Shown here: positions 24,612 through 33,229 of the stretch, in pieces
Layout: each line of letters begins with the position of its first letter
Numbering within the stretch: the stretch's first letter is position 1
NCBI RefSeq assembly: GCF_018129985.1
Contig: NZ_JAFCKT010000017.1
Coordinates: forward strand, 21,246 to 85,245
Direction of reading: 5' to 3'
DNA length: 64,000 nucleotides
Source: Bradyrhizobium sp. SZCCT0148
Lineage (GTDB): Bacteria; Pseudomonadota; Alphaproteobacteria; Rhizobiales; Xanthobacteraceae
Position numbers and translations under genes: made by a program
Notes under the pieces: model-generated
Database searches by the model: none
What the model was told of the DNA's origin: nothing
The model's input: the letters and a program-made list of their open reading frames with translations, nothing else

Positions 24612-26939
24612 ATGAATTTCATCGACAATCCCGGCAAGCTCCATGTCTTCGAAAAAAATGCCTTCGAAAAGAACATCAAGATCGAGAAGGTCTCGCGCCG
24701 CAGCATCCTGAAGGGCCTCGGGATCACCGGCGGCTTCGTGCTGGCGGCACCTGTGATGTCGCGCCAGGCGTTTGCCTATGAGACCGGCGCGGGCAAGATG
24801 CCGCATGGCGTCGTGGTCGACCCGCGCGTGTTCGTCGCGGTCGGGCCCGACGGCATCGTCACCATCCTCGCCCACCGTTCCGAGATGGGCACAGGCGTCC
24901 GCACCAGCCTGCCCCTGATCGTGGCCGAGGAGATGGAAGCCGATTGGTCAAGGGTCAAGGTGAAGCAGGCCCATGGCGACGAGGTCAAGTTCGGCAATCA
25001 GGACACCGACGGCTCGCGCAGCACGCGGCATTATCTGATTCCGATGCGCCAGATCGGCGCCGCCGCCCGCACCATGCTGGAGCAGGCCGCGGCGAAGCGC
25101 TGGGGCGTTCCGGCGACCGAAGTGAAGGCCGTCAATCACGAGGTCGTCCACAGCGCCAGCGGGCGCAAGCTCGGTTTCGGCGAACTCGCCGCCGATGCCG
25201 CCAAGGAGTCGATGCCCAGCATCGAAGGCCTCAAGCTGAAGAATCCCAAGGATTTCCGCTATCTCGGCAAGGGCCAGGTCGGCATCGTCGATCTCCACGA
25301 CATCACCACCGGCAAGGCGCTTTACGGCGCCGATGTGCGGTTGCCCGGCATGAAATATGCCGTGATCGCGCGTCCGCCGGTCACAGGGGGCACGCTGGTT
25401 TCCTTCGATCCCGATGCGGCGCTGAAGATTCCCGGCGTTGAGAAGGTGATGAAGGTTCAGGGCTGGCCCTGGCCGTCGAAGTTCCAGCCGCTCGGCGGAG
25501 TCGCGGTGATCGCCCGCAACACCGGCGCTGCGATCAAGGGCCGCGACGCCCTGAAGCTGACATGGGACGATGGCGCCAACGGCAAATACGACTCGGTCGC
25601 CTATCGCAAGGACCTCGAGGAAGCCGCGCGCAAGCCCGGTCTCGTCGTGCGCGCCGAAGGTGATGCCGACGCCGCGCTCAAGACCGCCGACAAGGTCGTC
25701 GTCGGCGAATATTACCTGCCCCACCTCGCCCATGTCAGCATGGAGCCGCCGGTCGCGGTTGCCGACGTCAAGGGCGACAAGGCGGAGATCTGGGCGCCGG
25801 TGCAGAGCCCCGGCGGCACCCGCGAGGACGTCGCCAAGACGCTCGGTATCCCCGAGGGGAATGTCACCGTCAACGTGACGCTGCTCGGCGGCGGTTTCGG
25901 CCGCAAGTCGAAATGCGACTTCGCGCTCGAGGCCGCGCTGCTGTCGAAGGAGCTCGGGGCGCCCGTGAAGGTGCAGTGGACGCGCGAGGACGACGTGCAC
26001 CACGACTTCCTGCACACCGTCTCGGTGGAGCGAATCGAGGCGGGCCTGGACAAGAGCGGCAAGGTGATCGCGTGGCGCCATCGCAGCGTCGCGCCGACCA
26101 TCGCCTCGACCTTCGCGGCCGGCGCCAAGCATGCGGCACCCTTCGAGCTCGGCATGGGCCTCGTCGACATGCCGTTCGAAATCGCCAACATCTCCTGCGA
26201 GAACCCGGAGGCCGCGGCATTCACCCGCATCGGCTGGTTCCGCTCGGTTTCGAACATTCCGCGTGCGTTTGCAGTGCAATCGATGGTAGGCGAGATCGCA
26301 GCTGCAACCGGGCGCGACCAGAAGGAAACGCTGCTCGCGCTGATCGGCAGCCCGCGGATCGTCAAGCCCGCGGTGAAGGACATGTGGAACTACGGCGAGC
26401 CCCAGGACAGTTACCCGATCGACACCGCGCGCCTGCGCAAGGTGGTCGAGCTGGTGGCCGAGAAGGGCGAATGGGGCCGTCAGGTCCCGAAGGGCCACGG
26501 TCTGGGCATCGCCGTGCACCGCAGCTTCGTCAGTTACATCGCAACGATCGTCGAGGTCGCGGTCGACGACAAGGGCAAACTGACGGTGCCGCGGGTCGAC
26601 ACCGCCATCGACTGCGGCACCTATGTCAATCCCGAACGCATTGCCTCCCAGATCGAGGGCGCGGCGATCATGGGGCTGAGCATCGCCAAATATGGCGAGA
26701 TCTCCTTCAAGGACGGCAAGGTGCAGCAGAAGAATTTTGACGACTTCCAGGTCGTCAGGATCGACGAGTCGCCTGCGGTGACCAATGTCTACATCGTGCC
26801 GCCCGGACCGGATACGCCGCCAAGCGGCGTCGGCGAGCCCGGCGTCCCGCCGTTTGCGCCGGCACTGATGAACGCGATCTTTGCCGCGACGGGAAAACGC
26901 ATCCGCAGCCTGCCGCTCGGCAAGCAATTGGAGGCGTGA
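24612..26939 (+). CDS. molybdopterin-binding large subunit, IorB-like / aldehyde dehydrogenase type
   Basis: 775 residues. Twin-arginine signal SRRSILKGLGITGGF at about residues 31-45. Molybdenum cofactor motifs include RSEMGTGVRTSLPLIVAEEM, LLGGGFGRKSKCDFALEA, and the catalytic Glu in GVGEPGVPPFAPALMNA near the C terminus. The IorB-type arrangement differs from the three-subunit enzyme at 45-49 kb. Family members oxidise N-heterocycles or aldehydes and pass electrons to cytochromes. In this place, between formaldehyde genes and a PQQ dehydrogenase, an aldehyde is a plausible substrate, but this is inference. Confidence 0.9.
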   Translation: MNFIDNPGKLHVFEKNAFEKNIKIEKVSRRSILKGLGITGGFVLAAPVMSRQAFAYETGAGKMPHGVVVDPRVFVAVGPDGIVTILAHRSEMGTGVRTSLPLIVAEEMEADWSRVKVKQAHGDEVKFGNQDTDGSRSTRHYLIPMRQIGAAARTMLEQAAAKRWGVPATEVKAVNHEVVHSASGRKLGFGELAADAAKESMPSIEGLKLKNPKDFRYLGKGQVGIVDLHDITTGKALYGADVRLPGMKYAVIARPPVTGGTLVSFDPDAALKIPGVEKVMKVQGWPWPSKFQPLGGVAVIARNTGAAIKGRDALKLTWDDGANGKYDSVAYRKDLEEAARKPGLVVRAEGDADAALKTADKVVVGEYYLPHLAHVSMEPPVAVADVKGDKAEIWAPVQSPGGTREDVAKTLGIPEGNVTVNVTLLGGGFGRKSKCDFALEAALLSKELGAPVKVQWTREDDVHHDFLHTVSVERIEAGLDKSGKVIAWRHRSVAPTIASTFAAGAKHAAPFELGMGLVDMPFEIANISCENPEAAAFTRIGWFRSVSNIPRAFAVQSMVGEIAAATGRDQKETLLALIGSPRIVKPAVKDMWNYGEPQDSYPIDTARLRKVVELVAEKGEWGRQVPKGHGLGIAVHRSFVSYIATIVEVAVDDKGKLTVPRVDTAIDCGTYVNPERIASQIEGAAIMGLSIAKYGEISFKDGKVQQKNFDDFQVVRIDESPAVTNVYIVPPGPDTPPSGVGEPGVPPFAPALMNAIFAATGKRIRSLPLGKQLEA

Positions 26940-27011
26940 GCCTAAACAGCAGCGCGAGACGGAACACAAGCCGTCTCGCGCCGTTTCCATCGATCTGACA
27001 GGAGCAGATCG

Positions 27012-27272
27012 ATGACCAACATCCCAAAGGCGCTCGCAGTCTCATTGCTGTCGAGCGCTTTTCTTTTGACGGCCTCCGGCGCATTCGCCCAAGGCACCAC
27101 TACGCCACCAGCCACCGCGACGCGCCCCTCCGCGCCGGACCAGAACTCGCTGCCCAACGCCAACGCTCCGCCCGCCTCGACCACACAGACCACCGGACAG
27201 CACACTCCGGATCCCAAGGTTCAGGAAATGAACCAGAAGGAAAAGGACAAGGTCGAGCGGACGGGGAAGTAG
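27012..27272 (+). CDS. small secreted Pro/Thr-rich protein
   Basis: 86 residues, ribosome-binding site AGGAG at suitable distance. Signal peptide ends near AFAQ. The mature part is Thr/Pro/Ala-rich (GTTTPPATATRPSAPDQNS) and ends in a charged helix (QEMNQKEKDKVERTGK). No known domain and no Cys. It follows the molybdenum enzyme by 72 bases and converges with the third quinoprotein gene. Function unknown. Confidence 0.75.
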   Translation: MTNIPKALAVSLLSSAFLLTASGAFAQGTTTPPATATRPSAPDQNSLPNANAPPASTTQTTGQHTPDPKVQEMNQKEKDKVERTGK

Positions 27273-27284
27273 GAACACACAAGA

Positions 27285-27312
27285 ATGCGGCGGACGTTAC
27301 CGTCCGCCGCAT
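27285..27312. terminator. bidirectional hairpin between convergent genes
   Basis: ATGCGGCGGACG (27285-27296), loop TTAC, CGTCCGCCGCAT (27301-27312): 12-bp perfect stem between convergent genes. Only short T tracts flank it, so termination strength is uncertain. Confidence 0.7.
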
Positions 27313-27354
27313 TTGCCCCCCTGCTGCTCCGCTACTTTCGATCCGCCCGCGGAG

Positions 27355-29106
27355 CTACTTCTTCAGCGCGAACACCCAGACGACGCCGCCTTGTGGCACA
27401 TTGGCTTCTATGCCGATGTTGTTGGTCACCAGCGCATCCTGGATGCGTTGCGCGTCGACACCCCATCCCGACTGGATCGCGATGTACTGGGTGCCGTCGA
27501 TTTCGTAGGACACCGGCATGCCCATGATGCCGGAGTTGGTCTTCTGCTCCCACAGCAATTCGCCGGTCTTGGCGTTGAAGGCGCGGAAGTTGCGGTCGTT
27601 TGTGCCGCCGACGAAGACGAGATCGCCTGCGGTCGCCGTCACCGAACCGAACAACTGCGACTTCGGGAAGTTGTGCTGCCACACTTTCTTGCCGGTGGCA
27701 GGATCCCAGGCCTGGAGCTCGCCGAAATGATCGGCGCCCGGCTTTGTCTTCAGGCCGATGTCCTCAGGCTTGGTGCCGAGCCAGAGCTCACCCGCCTTGA
27801 GCGGAACCTTCTCGCCGGTGAAGCCGCCGCAGAAATTTTCGTTGGCCGGCACATACACGAGCCCGGTCTTCTGGCTGTAGGCTGCCGACGGCCAATCCTT
27901 GCCGCCCCACAATGACGGACAGAACTCAACGCGCTTGCCGATCACCGGCTTGTGCGCGGGATCGACGATCGGCTTGCCTGTTTCGGCATCGATCCCCTTC
28001 CAGACGTCGGTTGCGACGAACGGCCAGCCGGCGACGTAATTGATCTTGGTCGGGGTGCGCTCGAGCACCCAGAAGATCGCGTCGCGGCCGGGATGCACCA
28101 AGCTCTTGATGGTGCGGCCATCGCGTTGCAGGTCGATCAGCATGGGCGCGTCGACCTCGTCCCAATCCCAGGAATCGTTCTGGTGATACTGGTGATAGGT
28201 CTTGATCTTGCCGGTGCCGGGATCGAGCGCAAGCACCGACGAGGTGTAGAGATTGTCACCGGGATGCGTCTCACCAGGCCAGGGGGCGGCATTGCCGGTG
28301 CCCCAGTAGATCGTCTTGGTGTCCTTGTCGTAATTGCCGGTCATCCAGGCCGAACCACCGCCGGTCTTCCAGTCGTCGCCCTGCCAGGTATCGTGGCCGG
28401 GCTCGCCCTCGCCCGGAATGGTATAGGTCCGCCACAGCTCCTTGCCGTCCTTGGCATCGAAGGCGGCGACGTAGCCGCGCACGCCGAGCTCGCCGCCCGA
28501 GCCGCCGACAATGACCTTGCCTTCGACAATCAGCGGCATAAGGGTCATATACTGGCCCTTCCTGTAGTCCTGCACCTTGGTGTCCCACACCACCTTGCCG
28601 GTTTTGGCGTCGAGCGCGACGACATGGTCGTCGGTGGTAGCGAGATAGAGCTTGTCCTCCCACAGGCCGACACCGCGGTTGGTCGGATGCAGCTGGAACA
28701 GGTCATCGGGGAGTTGGCGCTTGTAGCGCCAGTATTCATCGCCGGTCCTGGCGTCGATCGCGATCACCTGTCCCATCGGGGTCGTCACGAACATCACGCC
28801 GTTGTTGACGATCGGCGGCGCCTCGTGACCCTCGACCACACCGGTGGCAAACGTCCAGACCGGCGTGAGATTCTTCACGTTCGACGTGTTGATCTGGTCG
28901 AGCGGGCTATAGCCCTGTCCGTCATAGGTGCGCCGATAGAGCATCCAGTTGCTGGGCTCCGGATTCTCGAGGCGCTGCTGGGTGACCGGAGAATAATTCT
29001 CGATCGGGCCTGCGCTCGCGGCGGTCGAGGCCAAACACGTAAAGGCAACAAAGCCGGATAGCAGCCATTGTTTCCTGATTGCCGACGCTGTCTTGGACGT
29101 TTTCAT
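27355..29106 (-). CDS. PQQ-dependent dehydrogenase lacking vicinal cysteines, lanthanide-type Asp
   Basis: 583 residues from the ATG at 29106 (GGGGAA upstream). Signal peptide ends near ASA. Quinoprotein repeats are clear (DAKTGKVVW, DAKDGKELW, NAKTGELLW). Where XoxF and MxaF have the Cys-Cys disulfide ring next to PQQ, this protein reads FQLHPTNRG (residues 138-145), so the ring is missing. Metal ligands Glu206 and Asn272 are kept, and Asp314-Trp-Asp316 has the extra Asp of lanthanide enzymes. It belongs to an outlying branch of the methanol/ethanol dehydrogenase family. The Rieske gene upstream on the same strand is a likely partner. The substrate is unknown. Confidence 0.92.
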   Translation of the reverse strand: MKTSKTASAIRKQWLLSGFVAFTCLASTAASAGPIENYSPVTQQRLENPEPSNWMLYRRTYDGQGYSPLDQINTSNVKNLTPVWTFATGVVEGHEAPPIVNNGVMFVTTPMGQVIAIDARTGDEYWRYKRQLPDDLFQLHPTNRGVGLWEDKLYLATTDDHVVALDAKTGKVVWDTKVQDYRKGQYMTLMPLIVEGKVIVGGSGGELGVRGYVAAFDAKDGKELWRTYTIPGEGEPGHDTWQGDDWKTGGGSAWMTGNYDKDTKTIYWGTGNAAPWPGETHPGDNLYTSSVLALDPGTGKIKTYHQYHQNDSWDWDEVDAPMLIDLQRDGRTIKSLVHPGRDAIFWVLERTPTKINYVAGWPFVATDVWKGIDAETGKPIVDPAHKPVIGKRVEFCPSLWGGKDWPSAAYSQKTGLVYVPANENFCGGFTGEKVPLKAGELWLGTKPEDIGLKTKPGADHFGELQAWDPATGKKVWQHNFPKSQLFGSVTATAGDLVFVGGTNDRNFRAFNAKTGELLWEQKTNSGIMGMPVSYEIDGTQYIAIQSGWGVDAQRIQDALVTNNIGIEANVPQGGVVWVFALKK

Positions 29107-29129
29107 GGACGTTCCCCTTTTCATCCGTC

Positions 29130-29168
29130 TGAATTCTTATTTTGAATTGTTGTTTTGAATTCTTGCTC
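29130..29168. repeat. 13-bp tandem repeat, three units
   Basis: TGAATTCTTATTT, TGAATTGTTGTTT, TGAATTCTTGCTC are three consecutive 13-base units at 29130, 29143 and 29156. It is AT-rich, unlike its surroundings, and lies in the gap between the Rieske and quinoprotein genes. Confidence 0.85.
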
Positions 29169-29231
29169 GTCCGTCGTCCGCCCCTCGGCGGATGCGGCCT
29201 CTCGTAACGCGGGCATGTCCCGCACCGTCCA

Positions 29232-29885
29232 TCATCCTGGCTGCACGCCTCCCACCTTTCCGATGAAATTGCCGGCCACGCTGACCGCGCCGTCAGCAAG
29301 CGCAATCGGCAGCGTCGCGAGCCGCCGCGGCGCCGGCCCGAACACGACCTGCGCACCTGCGCGGGGATCGTATTCGGAGTTGTGGCACATGCACTTGAAC
29401 ACCTCCTTGTCGCCGACATCGCTCTTGACCCAGGCGGTGACTGGACAGCCGGCATGCGAGCAGATCGCCGAATAGGCGATGATGCCGTCGACGGCGCGCT
29501 CGCGCGTCTTGTCGTCGAGCTCGGCCGGATCGAGCCGGATGATCAGGATCTCGTTGAGCCGGGAGGCGCTGCGCACCACCGATGTCTTGGGATCCTTCGG
29601 CCAGGCATGCACAGGCGGACCGCCGGCCGGCAGGTCGGCCGCGGTGATCGGCTTTCCCTCCTTGTCGCCTTCGGAGAAGACGAGCACATCGCCCTTCTGC
29701 GGCCGTTCGTCGGAGCCGGGCGGGTCCTCGCCCGCGCGCGCGTGCGCGGAACAACCGAGACAGGCGGTGGTGGCAAGTGCGCCGAGCAGGACCGTTCGCC
29801 GCGTTTGCTGGACGCCCGTGTCGGCTTCGGACTCCTCAGGGCTTTCGTACGATGGGGAATTCGGGGTGAATGATGCGCGGGACAT
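29232..29885 (-). CDS. Rieske [2Fe-2S] protein with Tat signal
   Basis: 217 residues from the ATG at 29885; an in-frame ATG at 29990 would add 35 residues before the signal and is less likely. Twin-arginine signal TRRTVLLGALATTACLG. Rieske ligands are Cys and His in CSHAGC and Cys and His in KCMCHNSEYDP. The fold matches small Rieske proteins related to those of cytochrome bc complexes, but no cytochrome b or c1 is nearby. Co-oriented with the quinoprotein 125 bases downstream, it could take electrons from that enzyme. I know of no described Rieske partner of a PQQ dehydrogenase. Confidence 0.9.
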   Translation of the reverse strand: MSRASFTPNSPSYESPEESEADTGVQQTRRTVLLGALATTACLGCSAHARAGEDPPGSDERPQKGDVLVFSEGDKEGKPITAADLPAGGPPVHAWPKDPKTSVVRSASRLNEILIIRLDPAELDDKTRERAVDGIIAYSAICSHAGCPVTAWVKSDVGDKEVFKCMCHNSEYDPRAGAQVVFGPAPRRLATLPIALADGAVSVAGNFIGKVGGVQPG

Positions 29886-30149
29886 GTTCACAAGCAGGCG
29901 CCGGAACTCTGCCGAAAACAAGGCGAAGAGTTGGCGCCGCAGTGCATCAATATGGCTTTGCTCGCGTTGATTGAATGACGATGAACGCATTCCAGCGCAT
30001 TTTCACAACATCAACGTCGCGCCGCGCGAGCGGCATGATGATTTTGCAGATCAGACCGATGATGTAGGAATTGGTGCAGCGCGCTATTCTTCGCGCTGCG
30101 CAAACGCAGCACGACGTCTCCTGCATGATTTGCAGGCAGCCGTTTGTCG

Positions 30150-30614
30150 TCAGGATCTGAGCACGTGGCGCGGCGCGGCGATCGAACCCGCGAGGGTGGC
30201 CGATGCCATCTCGAAACTGTCGGCGATGCGCCGCGCCTTGTCGATGAACAGGCTAGCTGCCGGCGGCGGACAGACTTCGCGCGCGGTCTGCTCGAACAGA
30301 TCGAGCCAGCGGTCGAAATGATCAGCCACCAGGCCGAGCGGCAAATGCGCCCGCATCGGCGAGCCGTGATAGCGGCCGCTCATCAGCACGACCGAGGACC
30401 AGAAATTCCTGAGCCTGGCGAGATGCTCGTCCCAATTCTGCACGACGGCGAAGATCGGCCCCAGCAGTGCATCTTCGCGCACACGCCCGTAGAAGCGGGT
30501 GACCAGTTCGGAGATCATCTCTTCGGTAATCCCGGTGCGCTCGATCGCATCCTGGGTCAACAGGCTCCGCCGCGCGGCCGCCGCTTCGCGCTCGGCCTTC
30601 AATCGATCCGACAT
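30150..30614 (-). CDS. group III truncated haemoglobin
   Basis: 154 residues. The haem-pocket pattern of group III truncated haemoglobins is present: FYGRVREDALLGPIF, then WDEHLARLRNFWSSVVLMSGRYHGSPM with the proximal His in RAHLPL, then HFDRWLDLFEQTA. Such proteins bind oxygen or NO and are linked to nitrosative stress or microaerobic growth. The C terminus is about 20 residues longer than usual. It stands alone, with a repeat element upstream and 264 bases to the Rieske gene. Confidence 0.9.
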   Translation of the reverse strand: MSDRLKAEREAAAARRSLLTQDAIERTGITEEMISELVTRFYGRVREDALLGPIFAVVQNWDEHLARLRNFWSSVVLMSGRYHGSPMRAHLPLGLVADHFDRWLDLFEQTAREVCPPPAASLFIDKARRIADSFEMASATLAGSIAAPRHVLRS

Positions 30615-30639
30615 ATTTTTCTTCGTCCGTTTGGTCTTT

Positions 30640-30787
30640 CCCTCCCCCGTGTGGGAGAGGGTTGCTCACCGCGCAACGGCGAGGCGGGTGAGCGGTGTCT
30701 CTCCACTTGGCCTCACGTATTGGAACCCGTGGAAACAACCCCTCATCCGGCGCTTCGCGCCACCTTCTCCCACAAGGGGCGAAGGAA
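30640..30787. repeat. intergenic repeat, family A copy 2
   Basis: Same architecture as 6565-6713: CCCGTGTGGGAGAGGGT, GGCGAGGCGGGTGAGCGG, then CCCCTCATCCGGCGCTTCGC followed by GCCACCTTCTCCC. Flanks differ, showing a dispersed element, here between the haemoglobin and hydroxybutyryl-CoA dehydrogenase genes. Confidence 0.85.
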
Positions 30788-30852
30788 AGGCGCCTTCCGA
30801 TAGTGGGCCGAAGTGCTAAGACCGTCTTTGTCCTGGCGCAAATCGCAGACGA

Positions 30853-31704
30853 TCAAGTACCGTAGCTGTAGAACCCCTGCCCGGTCTTGCGGCCGAGATG
30901 GCCTGCATCGACCATCTCCTTGAGCAGCGGTGCTGGCCGGTATTTAGGGTCGTTGAAGCCCTGGTAGAAGACCTCCATCACCGAAAGCATGGTGTCGAGC
31001 CCGACGAGATCGGCCAGAGCCAGCGGCCCGATCGGGTGATTGCAACCGAGCTTCATGCCGGCGTCGATCTCTTCCGCGGTCGCGATCCCTTCCTGGAGCG
31101 CGAAGATCGCCTCGTTGATCATCGGGCACAGGATGCGGTTGACGGCGAAGCCCGGGCTGTTCTTGGCGGTGATCGCCACCTTGCCGACGCGCTTGGCGAA
31201 ATCGAGCGCCTTGGCGTGGGTGTCGTCAGACGTCTGCAGGCCGCGGATCAGTTCCAGCAGCGCCATCACCGGCACCGGGTTGAAGAAGTGCATGCCGATG
31301 AAGCGGTCGGGACGATCGGTCGCCGCGGCGAGCTTCGTGATCGAGATCGACGAGGTGTTGGTCGCGAGCAGCGTGCGCGGCGACAACGTCGCGCAGAGAT
31401 CCTTCAGGATCTTGACCTTGAGCTCCTCGTTCTCGGTCGCGGCCTCGATGACGAGATCGCAATCGGTCAGCCTGGCGCGGTCCGTCGTGCCGGTAATGCG
31501 CTTGAGCACCGCCTCGCGATCGGCCGCCGACATCTTCTCCTTCTTGACGAGGCGGTCGAGGCTGCCGCCGACGGTCGACAGCCCGCGGTTCACCGCCGCA
31601 TCGGAAATATCGACCATCACGACCGAGAGCCCGGCCGCCGCGCAGATTTGCGCGATGCCATTCCCCATGGTCCCTGCTCCGATGATGCCGACGGTCTGGA
31701 TCAT
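30853..31704 (-). CDS. hbdA: 3-hydroxybutyryl-CoA dehydrogenase
   Basis: 283 residues from the ATG at 31704 (GAGG upstream); the open frame extends further without a site. Rossmann motif GIIGAGTMGNGIAQICA at residues 6-22, family signature (MHFFNPVPVMALLELIRG) and the C-terminal domain with FAVNRILCPMINEAIFALQEG. It converts (S)-3-hydroxybutyryl-CoA to acetoacetyl-CoA with NAD(P). Stands as a single-gene unit; commonly next to etfAB in relatives, not here. Very confident family call. Confidence 0.94.
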   Translation of the reverse strand: MIQTVGIIGAGTMGNGIAQICAAAGLSVVMVDISDAAVNRGLSTVGGSLDRLVKKEKMSAADREAVLKRITGTTDRARLTDCDLVIEAATENEELKVKILKDLCATLSPRTLLATNTSSISITKLAAATDRPDRFIGMHFFNPVPVMALLELIRGLQTSDDTHAKALDFAKRVGKVAITAKNSPGFAVNRILCPMINEAIFALQEGIATAEEIDAGMKLGCNHPIGPLALADLVGLDTMLSVMEVFYQGFNDPKYRPAPLLKEMVDAGHLGRKTGQGFYSYGT

Positions 31705-32103
31705 TGCCTCATATCCTTCATCCTTGCGGGCGAGCCGTCCCGGCCCGGCCCATTGTTCCTGCATCAGGCTCCGGCACCGCCGGCGGGCGGCTGCGACCTG
31801 ATCCTGCCTCTTCCTTTAAAGCATCCATGGCGGGAATAAAGCCGCCGTCGGCCGCGCAAGGGTACGATTTGGCCACCTTGGCAGGCGGTTTGCCCGGAAT
31901 TTGCGCCCGCGCCTGGCCCGGCGCCGCGCAGCGGGGTGACAGCACAAGCCAGCCCGATTCGGACCTCGATCTCCACCAATCGGACGACGCGGCGACCGCA
32001 AAGCGTGTGGTGTAGTCGATGCGCAATGGCCAGCGAATGCGTCGCGACGCCCTTGTGACATCGACCACATCGGCTTCGTGCCTCACCTGTTGGCGTCGCG
32101 CAC
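31705..32103. other. 399-base non-coding gap
   Basis: Between divergent hydroxybutyryl-CoA dehydrogenase and pstS genes. GC-rich; I see no gene, repeat or clear Pho box. Promoters of both genes must lie here. Confidence 0.5.
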
Positions 32104-33159
32104 ATGACAAACCACATCAAGCTATCGATCATCCTCGCCGCCCTGCTTGTTGCCACACAAGGCGTGGCTGCCGAAACCAGAGGCGCCGGCTCAACCTTCG
32201 TTTCGCCCGTGATGGCGAAATGGGCCGATGCGTACAAGGCCACGACCGGCAACGTTGTCGGCTATCAAGCCGTCGGCTCCAGCATCGGCCTCGGCCTGAT
32301 CAAGAAGGAAGCGGTCGATTTCGGCGCCAGCGACATGCCGCTCGACCCGAAGGAGCTGGACAGGCTCGGCCTGATGCAATTCCCGATCGTGATCGGAGGC
32401 GTCGTGCCGGTGGTCAATATCGAGGGCATCAAGCCCGGCCAGATCCGTTTCACCGGGCAGGTGCTCGCCGACATCTACCTCGGCAAGCTCAAATTCTGGA
32501 ACGATCCCGCGAGAGGCGCAATCAACCCCGACGTAAGATTGCCGAACGCTGCGATCACGGTCGTTCATCGCACCGATGGCTCCGGCACGACGTTCAATTG
32601 GTCGAACTACCTCTCGAAGGTCAGCCCGCAATGGAAAGCCGGCGTGGGCGAAGGCACCTCCATCGAGTGGCCACTCGGCCTCGGCGGCCGAGGCAATGAC
32701 GGCGTCGCTTCGCTCGTCAGCCTCGTTCCCGGCGCGATCGGTTATCTCGAATACACTTATGCGCTGCAACGGCTCGACCGGATTTCCTTCGCGACCGTGC
32801 AGAACAGCGCCGGCAATTATGTCGTGCCCGACGCGGCATCATTTCAGGCGGCGGCAGCGCATGCGGACTGGAAGGCGGAGAAGGATTTCCATCTCCTGCT
32901 TACCGACGCGCCCGGCGAAGACGCCTACCCGATCACGGCGACCACGTTCGTGCTGATGCCGAAGACTCCGAAATCACCGGAACGATCGGCAGCCGCCATC
33001 GACTTCATGCGCTGGTTGCTCGAGAACGGCAGGTCCCAGGCCCAGACACTCAACTACGTCCCGCTCCCGCCCGCCTTGATCGACCGGATCGAACGCTATT
33101 GGCAGCAAAGCATAGAAGCCTCCCCCAGAGTTTCGGCATCGGCGACCGTCAAACGCTGA
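32104..33159 (+). CDS. pstS: phosphate ABC transporter binding protein PstS, solitary
   Basis: 351 residues with signal peptide ending near VAA. The mature part begins ETRGAGSTFVSPVMAKW, the phosphate-loop pattern GAGSTF of PstS, with ASDMPL and HRTDGSGTTFNWSNYL as further ligand segments. Full length for the family. pstC, pstA and pstB are not in the window. The next genes downstream (70 bases) are arsR and arsC, so it may help bacteria under arsenate to keep taking up phosphate, as pstS copies in arsenic islands are thought to do. Confidence 0.92.
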   Translation: MTNHIKLSIILAALLVATQGVAAETRGAGSTFVSPVMAKWADAYKATTGNVVGYQAVGSSIGLGLIKKEAVDFGASDMPLDPKELDRLGLMQFPIVIGGVVPVVNIEGIKPGQIRFTGQVLADIYLGKLKFWNDPARGAINPDVRLPNAAITVVHRTDGSGTTFNWSNYLSKVSPQWKAGVGEGTSIEWPLGLGGRGNDGVASLVSLVPGAIGYLEYTYALQRLDRISFATVQNSAGNYVVPDAASFQAAAAHADWKAEKDFHLLLTDAPGEDAYPITATTFVLMPKTPKSPERSAAAIDFMRWLLENGRSQAQTLNYVPLPPALIDRIERYWQQSIEASPRVSASATVKR

Positions 33160-33193
33160 ACGTCGAGACAGGCGCTCCACACGCCAACCCCGA

Positions 33194-33229
33194 TTGACAG
33201 CCGCCAATCATTTCAATAATCGTTGAAAT
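33194..33229 (+). promoter_or_regulatory. arsR promoter with overlapping operator palindrome
   Basis: TTGACA (33194-33199) is a consensus -35. Either AATAAT (33215-33220, 15-base spacer) or TAATCG (33217-33222, 17-base spacer) could be the -10. The perfect inverted repeat ATTTCAA (33210-33216)/TTGAAAT (33223-33229) overlaps the -10 and abuts the arsR ATG at 33230, as expected for an ArsR operator. No Shine-Dalgarno fits before the ATG, so the mRNA may be leaderless. Confidence 0.8.
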
